NCBI RefSeq assembly: GCF_003855395.1
Contig: NZ_CP034015.1
Location: 4,102,001-4,166,000 of the forward strand
Reading direction: 5' to 3'
Length of the DNA stretch: 64,000 nucleotides
DNA from: Shewanella livingstonensis
GTDB taxonomy: Bacteria > Pseudomonadota > Gammaproteobacteria > Enterobacterales > Shewanellaceae
The notes under the pieces are model-generated. The model was not told where the DNA came from. It ran no database searches and saw only the letters and a list, made by a program, of their open reading frames with translations. The translations under genes were made by a program, and so were the position numbers. Position 1 is the stretch's first letter; every line of letters begins with the position of its first letter. Shown here in pieces: positions 57,059 through 64,000 of this stretch.

Positions 57059-58195
57059 TTACTTATATTGCTTCAACACAGAGCGACCTAAGGTCAATAT
57101 TTGCATTTCATCAGAACCGCCTGACACTCTGTCGACACGAATGTCTCGCCACATACGGCTGATACGATGCTCGCCAGCGATGGCATAACCACCTAGAACT
57201 TGCATGGCAGAATCAATCACTTCGAAGCCTGCATTTGCGCAGTAAAATTTGCACATAGCAGAGTCCCCAGCAGTCATAACACCGTTATCACATTTCCAAG
57301 CAGCTTCATAAACCATATTTTTCATGCTGTTAAGCTTGATAGCCATATGAGCAAACTTCTCTTGGATTAGTTGGTAACGACCAATCGCCTCGCCAAATTG
57401 CACACGTTGATTGGCATATTTAGCCGCATCTTCAAATGCACAATAAGCAGCACCATAGTTAGTCAATGCTACGAGGAAACGCTCAGAGTCGAACTCTTCT
57501 TTAACTCGAAGGAAGCCATTACCTTCCTCACCAAACATGTCTGACTCTTCTAACTCAAGTTCGTCAAACTGCAACTCACAGCAGCTATCCATTTTTAAGC
57601 CCAATTTTGGTAACTTGCTAAGCTTAATACCTGGTTTAGACATATCGACAAACCACTCAGTGAAGATTGGCTTCTCTGAATCAGCATCTTTCGCCATAAC
57701 CACAATGTAAGGTGTACCCGCCGCACTCGTGATAAAGCACTTGCTACCAGTCAGATAAACTTTGCCATCTTTTCTTTTATAAGTAGTCAGTAAACTACCC
57801 ACGTCAGAACCAGCACTAGGCTCAGTAATGGCCGAATTCCACATTTGTTTACCCGTACCACGGAATGCCATTATTTTATCAATTTGCGCTTGGTTGCCAT
57901 GTCTCAACACAGTAGCAATACCAGGTAACTGATACAGCACATAAGTTGGAGCACCCAATCTGCCTAGCTCTTCCCAAATAGCAGTAAGAGTTACCATGCC
58001 TTCATTGAATCCATCGTACTCTTCAGGAAGCAACAAACTGTCGATTCCCATATCAGCTAATTCTTTAACAAATCTTTCAGGATATTGACTGTTCGCATCA
58101 CACTCAGAAAAGTAGCTTTCCCAATTTTCTTTCGCCATTAAATCGCGAATACCAGAAACAAATAACTCTTGCTCGTCTGTTAATTTAAAATCCAT
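57059..58195 (-). CDS. caiA: Crotonobetainyl-CoA reductase
   Basis: Acyl-CoA-dehydrogenase-fold flavoprotein reducing crotonobetainyl-CoA to gamma-butyrobetainyl-CoA with electrons from FixAB through FixC/X. 378 residues (E. coli 380): [18 protein letters not shown] for FAD binding, [19 protein letters not shown], and [19 protein letters not shown] with the catalytic region. Start ATG 58195, 30 bp after caiT. The reaction is the anaerobic electron sink of the locus. Confidence 0.96.
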   Translation of the reverse strand: MDFKLTDEQELFVSGIRDLMAKENWESYFSECDANSQYPERFVKELADMGIDSLLLPEEYDGFNEGMVTLTAIWEELGRLGAPTYVLYQLPGIATVLRHGNQAQIDKIMAFRGTGKQMWNSAITEPSAGSDVGSLLTTYKRKDGKVYLTGSKCFITSAAGTPYIVVMAKDADSEKPIFTEWFVDMSKPGIKLSKLPKLGLKMDSCCELQFDELELEESDMFGEEGNGFLRVKEEFDSERFLVALTNYGAAYCAFEDAAKYANQRVQFGEAIGRYQLIQEKFAHMAIKLNSMKNMVYEAAWKCDNGVMTAGDSAMCKFYCANAGFEVIDSAMQVLGGYAIAGEHRISRMWRDIRVDRVSGGSDEMQILTLGRSVLKQYK

Positions 58196-58225
58196 TACGT
58201 ATTCCTTTTCTCTTAATTAATCGGT

Positions 58226-59797
58226 TTAATCTTGGTTCGATTTTTTATCTGGTAGAGGTGCCCATTTATTTTTCTTAGCATCTTTCAAGAAAGAGATAAT
58301 AATCAAAATGTTGACGATAATTAACGGTGCCCCACCGGCAATAATGGCTGTCTGTAAAGGCTTAAGCCCACCCAATGACAACAACAAGATACCAATAATA
58401 CCGACAAGCACAGACCAACCAACACGAACCCAGATAGGCGGTTCGTTATCGGCATCAGCACCTTTACAGGTAGACATCGCTAAAGTGTAAGAACAGGCAT
58501 TAATAAGGGTAACTGTTGCAAGGAAACATAAGATGAAGAATCCCCACATAGTGATAGTGCTGAATGGTAGTGCGGCCCAAGTTTCGATAATCGCTCTCGG
58601 GGCACCATGCTCTGCAATAAGTTTAGGCATATTGATGATATTTTCATTCATCAAATTCATGGTGTTACTACCTAGAATGGTCCAAAGGAACCAAGTAGAA
58701 GCAGTCAAACCACCTACCATTGTTAAACAAAGCTGACGCACAGTACGACCACGAGAGATCTTAGCGAGGAAGATACACATCTGGATACCGTATACGACCC
58801 ACCATGCCCAGTAGAACACGGTCCAATCTTGTGGCCAGCTGTTTTCACTGATCGAACTGGTATAGAAAAGCATGCGAGGCAAGTAATCGAGCATCACACC
58901 CACAGATTCAGTGAAGTAGTTAACGGTAAAGCTAGTTGCGCCAATTAAGAACACCCAAACAAGCATGATAATACTTAAGTAACTACGTAGATCACTGGCA
59001 AGCTTAATTCCCTTGGTTAAACCAAAAGCCACACACACCGCATTAAAAATAATCCATACTGAGATGACGATAGTATCGACTTCAATGGTGCGTGGAATGC
59101 CGAACAACCATTCGATACACTCAGTCACCAGAGGCGTAGCCAAACCGAGACTGGTACCCATGGCAAGGATTAGAGCAACCACATAGATATTATCGATAAT
59201 AGTACCGACGAAACCTTTATGGAACTTGCCTAATACGGGTTCTAACGTACCACTTGGACGTACAACATCCATTTTCTTAACAAACAAGAAATAACCCAAA
59301 GCAACCGTTAAGAAGCCATAACCCATCCAAGGAAGTGGACCCCAATGGAATAAACTATATGCAAGGCCTAACTCTTTAGCAGGAACAGAGAGGGACTCTA
59401 GTTCGAAAGGAGGATAAGTCACATAATAGAAACATTCTAATGAACCCCAGTACAGTACCGCTGCAGATGTACAGGAGGCGAACATCAAAAAGATCCAACT
59501 TCCGGTACTAAACTCAGGTGTTTCCTGACCTAAACGGTTATTTGCATAAGGTCCCCAGACCAGCCAGGCCCAACCTACAGCCATAGCAACCATGTACCAC
59601 TCAAATGCCCAACCCCATGAGTGAGTCAAGTAACCAAACACCTGATTAATAACAAGATTTGCCGCGTCAAGGTCTCTTACGGTTAAGTAAGAAAGCAGTA
59701 TGACGATAAGCAATGAAGGAAAAAAGATTTTCGGGTCAATGGTGACCTTTTTCTTATTTACCTCTGTGGCTTTTACATCCATAATTTTTTTATTCAT
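58226..59797 (-). CDS. caiT: L-carnitine/gamma-butyrobetaine antiporter
   Basis: BCCT-family exchanger with twelve membrane segments, 523 residues (E. coli 504; the excess is at the N-terminus before [12 protein letters not shown]). Trp-rich substrate segment [16 protein letters not shown] and conserved [14 protein letters not shown] are present. Exchanges external carnitine for gamma-butyrobetaine without ion gradient. ATG 59797 has AGGGAG about ten bases upstream; ATG 59782 is an alternative. First gene of the cai operon. Confidence 0.95.
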   Translation of the reverse strand: MNKKIMDVKATEVNKKKVTIDPKIFFPSLLIVILLSYLTVRDLDAANLVINQVFGYLTHSWGWAFEWYMVAMAVGWAWLVWGPYANNRLGQETPEFSTGSWIFLMFASCTSAAVLYWGSLECFYYVTYPPFELESLSVPAKELGLAYSLFHWGPLPWMGYGFLTVALGYFLFVKKMDVVRPSGTLEPVLGKFHKGFVGTIIDNIYVVALILAMGTSLGLATPLVTECIEWLFGIPRTIEVDTIVISVWIIFNAVCVAFGLTKGIKLASDLRSYLSIIMLVWVFLIGATSFTVNYFTESVGVMLDYLPRMLFYTSSISENSWPQDWTVFYWAWWVVYGIQMCIFLAKISRGRTVRQLCLTMVGGLTASTWFLWTILGSNTMNLMNENIINMPKLIAEHGAPRAIIETWAALPFSTITMWGFFILCFLATVTLINACSYTLAMSTCKGADADNEPPIWVRVGWSVLVGIIGILLLSLGGLKPLQTAIIAGGAPLIIVNILIIISFLKDAKKNKWAPLPDKKSNQD

Positions 59798-60013
59798 CGA
59801 AATAATTCTCCCTCTCTATTTTAGGAGGATAATAGTTAATGTTTTAAGCAGAGTAGCTATCGGATCAACGTTATTTAATTCTAATTAAATATATAAAACA
59901 AAAACAACTAATGTTTAAAAACAGAATTTATTAATTTATCTAACAACCAAAAATTAATAACTTACGTTAAGTTAATTTGCGAAAGAATAATGACAGTAGC
60001 ACCATCCACATAC

Positions 60014-60029
60014 AGTGATCGTTATCACG
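60014..60029. promoter_or_regulatory. CRP-like site in the caiT-fixA region
   Basis: AGTGATCGTTATCACG fits TGTGA-N6-TCACA at 8 of 10 positions and is nearly palindromic (GTGAT...ATCAC). About 220 bp upstream of caiT. Confidence 0.55.
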
Positions 60030-60239
60030 TTCAATTAAAATAGAAACAACTTACTGATTTTAATGTATAACAAACTGTTAAAACCGAATGTCACAGCCTT
60101 ATAATATATATTCAATGGACACTAAAAAAACCAAAAACAAAAACAAAAAATACTACAAAAACAATATCATAAGAGAATAAAACAAAAACAGTTTTTTCAT
60201 GGAATCATTATTAAAACCAATTAAAAAGGATTTTATTTA

Positions 60240-60263
60240 AATTCTAATGACGACATTAGAATT
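60240..60263. promoter_or_regulatory. Palindrome and repeat upstream of fixA
   Basis: AATTCTAATG (60240-60249) / CATTAGAATT (60254-60263) is a perfect 10-bp inverted repeat with a 4-nt centre. The arm CATTAGAATTA recurs at 60299, 45 bp away. Candidate binding site for a local regulator. Confidence 0.45.
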
Positions 60264-60641
60264 ACTTATGCCATAGTTTAAAGCTTAGCTAATACTATCA
60301 TTAGAATTAACCAAAATTTATTATTTAAACAGTTTAAGAAGTATCAACTCAACTTCTAAAATAGTTAGTATTAGTGTATCTAATGTTACTGTTAGAAAGA
60401 CTGAGAAGTGAGCAGACTAGTTGTGTGACCCATCTAACATTCGTGATGTCATCTATATAACTATAATTATCTCACTTTAAATAATTGCATAGACACAACT
60501 TACATATAGCTTACGTTTATATAGCTTAAGTTTTAAATCTACATTTAAGCAATTACTAATTATTATTGAGTTATTAACAAACATTTTAGCAATGTATTAA
60601 TTAACTTTTGATTATGTACTTAATATCGATCGGGAGAAATA

Positions 60642-61415
60642 ATGAAAATTATTACGTGTTACAAATTAGTGCCTGAAGAGCAAGATATCGCAATAAATGC
60701 TGACGGCAACTTAGATATAAGCAAGGCTGCGCCTAAAATTAACCCTTTTGATCTTTGCGCTGTGGAAACAGGGGTTCAGCTTAAAGGTTTAATTGATGAC
60801 TGCAGTATTACTGCTATGAGTGTCGGCGGTAAAGCACTAACAAACCCAAAAGCACGTAAAGACGTGCTTTCTCGTGGACCAGATGATTTAACCGTCGTGA
60901 TTGACGACAAGTTCGAACAGCTTTTACCACACCAAACAGCCAGAATATTAATGGCTGCAGCACAAAAGACGGGGTTTGATCTTATTATTTGTGGTGATGG
61001 TTCTAGTGACCTTTATGCGCAACAAGTGGGCTTACAACTGGGTGAGTTACTTGGCGTTGCTAACATCAATGCTGTTAGCAAAATCATCTCCGCTGAACCA
61101 GGAAAACTCATCGTTGAAAGAGCATTAGACAATGAAGTTGAAGTTTTAGAGTTAGTTTTGCCTGCTGTTATATCTGTTTCTGCTGATATTAACGAACCGA
61201 CAATCCCATCAATGAAAACAATTCTGGCCGCAGCTAAAAAGCCCGTTACGGTCTTAAGTGCTGCTGATTTAGATCTCTCTGATATCACTGAATTAGTTGA
61301 GCTTGTTTCTGTTATTGCACCTAAGCAAAAGACGCGGCAAAACATCGTTATTGAAGGTGATGATGAGCAACAAATTGCCCAGTTCGCAGAACACTTACGT
61401 AAAGCACTTAAATAA
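60642..61415 (+). CDS. fixA: Electron-transfer flavoprotein beta-type subunit FixA
   Basis: Beta subunit of the Fix electron-transfer flavoprotein that supplies CaiA. 257 residues colinear with E. coli Fix[83 protein letters not shown] lies upstream of ATG 60642. First of fixABCX, divergent from caiT. Confidence 0.96.
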   Translation: MKIITCYKLVPEEQDIAINADGNLDISKAAPKINPFDLCAVETGVQLKGLIDDCSITAMSVGGKALTNPKARKDVLSRGPDDLTVVIDDKFEQLLPHQTARILMAAAQKTGFDLIICGDGSSDLYAQQVGLQLGELLGVANINAVSKIISAEPGKLIVERALDNEVEVLELVLPAVISVSADINEPTIPSMKTILAAAKKPVTVLSAADLDLSDITELVELVSVIAPKQKTRQNIVIEGDDEQQIAQFAEHLRKALK

Positions 61416-61428
61416 TTAAGGAATAATG

Positions 61429-62373
61429 ATGAGCAAACTATCTAATATCTGGGTATTTAGCGATATCGCTTCCCGTTTACCAGAGATAATCGCAGCGGGA
61501 GTAGCATTAGGTGAAAAAGTTTCAGCTTTTGTTATTGGTACAGAAGCGGATATCAATAGAGCTTATTCTTTTGGCGCAACTCATGTTTATTGCCTGGGTG
61601 ACAAAGACAGTCAAAAAATAACTGAAGATTATAGCAACACCATTGCAAAGGTTATCTCTAGCTCAACAGACACAAACACGTTAATGCTGCTTGCCGCAAA
61701 CAAACGTTGCAAAGCACTTGCCAGTAAATTAGGCGTTCAATTGCAAGCTGGCGTAGTTAACGACGTAACCGAAATCAATATAGATAATGGAATATGTGCT
61801 AAGCACATGGCTTACGGTGGTTTGGCCATCGCGGAAGAGAAAATCAATAGCCCTATTGCAATTATGACACTCAGTAGCGGCGTATTTGAAGCACAAGTAG
61901 CTGACACCAACAATACTGGCGAAGCTGTGAACGTAGCCTTTGTTGAACCTAAAACCCCTATTAAGTGCATTGAGCGTCGAGCAAAACAAGGTGAAAGCGT
62001 TGATCTAGGTAAAGCCAAACGCGTCATTGGTGTGGGGAGTGGTATTGGCAGTAAAGACAATCTACAGATTGCCTCTGAACTTAGTGAAATCATCGGTGCA
62101 GAGCTTGGTTGTTCTCGCCCAATTGCTGAAACAGAAAAGTGGATGGACCGCGAACGCTATATCGGAGTTTCAGGTGTAATGTTAAAGCCAGAAATCTATT
62201 TAGCATTAGGTATTTCAGGACAGATTCAACACATGGTTGGCGCATTAGGTTCACAAACTATCTTTGCTGTAAACAAAGACAAAAATGCACCTATTTTCCA
62301 ATATGTTGATTACGGCATCGTTGGCGATATCAACAAAGTTATGCCAGCACTCATTAATGCACTTAAAGCCTAA
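61429..62373 (+). CDS. fixB: Electron-transfer flavoprotein alpha-type subunit FixB
   Basis: Alpha subunit with the FAD-binding C-terminal domain: VGSGIGSKDNLQIA, GCSRPIAETEKWMDRERYIGVSG and ALGISGQIQHMVG, then IFAVNKDKNAPIFQYVDYGIVGD. 314 residues (E. coli 313). The start is ATGATG; the second ATG (61429) is better spaced from AAGGA. Twelve bases after fixA. Confidence 0.95.
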   Translation: MSKLSNIWVFSDIASRLPEIIAAGVALGEKVSAFVIGTEADINRAYSFGATHVYCLGDKDSQKITEDYSNTIAKVISSSTDTNTLMLLAANKRCKALASKLGVQLQAGVVNDVTEINIDNGICAKHMAYGGLAIAEEKINSPIAIMTLSSGVFEAQVADTNNTGEAVNVAFVEPKTPIKCIERRAKQGESVDLGKAKRVIGVGSGIGSKDNLQIASELSEIIGAELGCSRPIAETEKWMDRERYIGVSGVMLKPEIYLALGISGQIQHMVGALGSQTIFAVNKDKNAPIFQYVDYGIVGDINKVMPALINALKA

Positions 62374-62464
62374 CTGAATCGCAATTTTTATTGTTATTTC
62401 AATCGCCTCAAACAACTACTAAATATTGAGGCGAATAGCCAAATTTAATTAGAGAGTGACGAAT

Positions 62465-63757
62465 ATGTCAGAAGAATCATTTGACGCAATTATCGTAGGA
62501 GCGGGACTAGCAGGATGTGTTGCTGCTTACGTTCTTGCAAAAGCGGGAGCTGATGTTCTTGTAATCGAGCGCGGAAACTACGCTGGAAGCAAGAATATGA
62601 CCGGTGGCCGTTTATACGCTCATAGTCTAGAAAGCATTATTCCTGGCTTTGCTAAAGAAGCGCCATTAGAAAGAAAAGTGACTAAAGAAAAAGTTACTTT
62701 TTTAACCGACGATACCGGCGTTACTCTCGACTACCATAATGGCCGCGAGCAAACCTCTGTAGAAGAATCTTATACCTTACTTAGAGGTGACTTTGACCAA
62801 TGGTTAATGGCTAAAGCAGAAGAAGTTGGTGCACAATTTATTACGGGTATTCGAGTTGATGAAATTTTAACTCAAGACGGTAAAGTCATTGGCGTAAAAG
62901 CAGATGGCGATGAATTGTTGTCTAAATCAGTTATTTTAGCTGAAGGTGTAAATCCAGTACTGGCTGAACAACTTGGAATGGTAAAACCTAAAGTTAAAGC
63001 AGATGTAATGGCTGTTGGTGTTAAAGAACTCATTGAACTACCGCAAGAAGTTATTCAAGATCGTTTCAACCTTAATAATGATGAAGGTTGCGCTTGGTTA
63101 TTTGCAGGTTCCCCAGCAAATGGTCTTATGGGTGGCGGTTTCATTTATACCAATAAAACCAGTGTGTCATTAGGACTTGTTTGCGGACTACACGATATTG
63201 GTACCTCCAGTAAAACCGTTCCCCAAATGCTAGAAGACTTTAAAAATCATTCAATGATAAAACCGCTTATTGAAGGTGGAAAATTACTCGAATACTCAGC
63301 ACATGTGGTACCTGAAGCGGGCATTCATATGGTCCCTCAACTAGTCGGTGATGGGGTATTAATCACTGGCGATGCTGCAGGATTTTGCTTAAATATAGGT
63401 TATACCGTTCGCGGTATGGACCTAGCTATCGCATCAGGTGAAGCAGCGGCCAAAGCAGTACTCACTGCACGTGAAAATAATGATTTTAGTGCCGAAGGCT
63501 TATCTTCTTATCAAAGCTTGTTAGAAGACAGCTTCATTATGAAAGATCTTAAACTTTATAAAAATCTCCCTGAATTCATGGGAAACCCTCGTATCTTCAA
63601 CCAATATCCCAAAATGGTAGCTGACATAATGCAAAGTATGTTTACCGTAGATGGATCAGCATCCCAACCACTTAGAAAAACAATTATGAAACATTGTAAA
63701 GAAGTGGGCTATATGAACCTAATCAAAGATGGAATTAAAGGAGTGACCTCAATATGA
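62465..63757 (+). CDS. fixC: Flavoprotein oxidoreductase FixC
   Basis: ETF:quinone-oxidoreductase-like flavoprotein. 430 residues (E. coli 428): FAD fold IIVGAGLAGCVAA, RGNYAGSKNMTGGRLYAHSL, and GDGVLITGDAAGFCLNIGYT. With FixX it is proposed to drive or accept low-potential electrons for crotonobetaine reduction. ATG 62465 gives the E. coli-like MSEESFDAII; a GTG at 62456 is in frame. Overlaps fixX by four bases (ATGA). Confidence 0.95.
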   Translation: MSEESFDAIIVGAGLAGCVAAYVLAKAGADVLVIERGNYAGSKNMTGGRLYAHSLESIIPGFAKEAPLERKVTKEKVTFLTDDTGVTLDYHNGREQTSVEESYTLLRGDFDQWLMAKAEEVGAQFITGIRVDEILTQDGKVIGVKADGDELLSKSVILAEGVNPVLAEQLGMVKPKVKADVMAVGVKELIELPQEVIQDRFNLNNDEGCAWLFAGSPANGLMGGGFIYTNKTSVSLGLVCGLHDIGTSSKTVPQMLEDFKNHSMIKPLIEGGKLLEYSAHVVPEAGIHMVPQLVGDGVLITGDAAGFCLNIGYTVRGMDLAIASGEAAAKAVLTARENNDFSAEGLSSYQSLLEDSFIMKDLKLYKNLPEFMGNPRIFNQYPKMVADIMQSMFTVDGSASQPLRKTIMKHCKEVGYMNLIKDGIKGVTSI

Positions 63758-64000
63758 GTGAAATAGTCAATGTCGATGTCAAACTAGCTACTAATAAATT
63801 TCATGTTGACGAAGGGCATCAACATATTATCTTAAAAGATAACCCTGATATGAATGAATATCGAAAATTAATTAATGCCTGCCCAGCTGGACTATATAAA
63901 TTAGATGAAGATGGCAGTGTTAGATTTGATTCAGCAGGTTGTTTAGAGTGTGGCACATGCAAATTCTTATGTGGCGACACTATTTTAGAAAAGTGGGAAT
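63754..64000 (+). CDS. fixX: Ferredoxin-like protein FixX, cut by window edge
   Basis: 82 residues are visible of about 95. MSEIVNVDVKLATNKFHVDEG and NACPAGLYKLDEDGSVRFD match FixX, and CLECGTC carries cluster ligands of the ferredoxin fold. The equivalent of E. coli CRILGLG reads CKFLCGDT here, with an extra Cys that could supply the fourth ligand. Start overlaps the fixC stop. Confidence 0.93.
   Translation, partial: MSEIVNVDVKLATNKFHVDEGHQHIILKDNPDMNEYRKLINACPAGLYKLDEDGSVRFDSAGCLECGTCKFLCGDTILEKWE

Larger units (their letters stand above)
59798..60641. promoter_or_regulatory. Divergent caiT-fixA regulatory region
   Basis: 844 bp, very AT-rich, no gene seen. Contains a CRP-like site (60014-60029), a weaker one TGTGACCCATCTAACA (60424-60439), runs of A separated by C or CC (60124-60190) that should bend DNA, a perfect palindrome at 60240-60263 and its repeated arm at 60299-60310. 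In E. coli the same divergent region binds CRP and CaiF. Confidence 0.7.

Noticed and set aside
1..64000. CRISPR arrays, rRNA genes, integron integrase, replication origin
   Set aside because: Looked for regular spacer-repeat units, rRNA motifs, an IntI-like integrase and DnaA-box clusters and saw none.

Overview
The window looks like chromosomal DNA of a marine gammaproteobacterium, most probably Shewanella. The cell-wall and lipoate gene order is the classical gammaproteobacterial one, the Fic protein closely resembles SoFic of S. oneidensis, and base composition is moderately AT-rich. A species cannot be named from sequence alone.

Layout. 1-15.7 kb is a conserved housekeeping block: a YbeL-like protein, leuS-lptE-holA-nadD, rsfS-rlmH-mrdA-mrdB-mltB-rlpA, dacA, ybeD, lipB-lipA, then rimI and holD on the minus strand. 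16-20 kb holds a YheO/DauR-type regulator with serine transporter sdaC and serine deaminase sdaA. 20.7-22.2 kb is a complete IS50/Tn5-like insertion sequence with a perfect 9-bp target duplication. 22.4-32 kb forms an anaerobic asparagine-to-succinate route: periplasmic asparaginase, aspartase, DcuA, a Wolinella-type menaquinol:fumarate reductase (frdCAB) and a porin.

32-44 kb is accessory. It has a decayed phage lysis cassette (SAR-type lysozyme, frameshifted i-spanin, nested o-spanin). Next comes a minus-strand array of attC-like recombination sites, with no integron integrase in view. The array separates a Gabija anti-phage pair (gajA-gajB), an esterase, a small membrane protein and a broken Tse2-like toxin with its probable antitoxin. 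An ISAs1-family element and an autoregulated-looking Fic AMPylase follow. At 44 kb lies the 3' half of a tRNA-Trp gene, and beside it a translationally coupled operon of three genes, two of them very large tyrosine recombinases (733 and 1009 residues). This is the least familiar system in the window.

50-64 kb is the anaerobic carnitine locus: a LysR regulator and an alpha/beta hydrolase, then caiTABCDE on the minus strand. It is divergent from fixABCX across an 840-bp regulatory region with a CRP-like site. With the frd block this suggests a facultative anaerobe that uses fumarate and crotonobetaine as electron sinks. All assignments come from reading the sequence and from memory of families; no database search was run.
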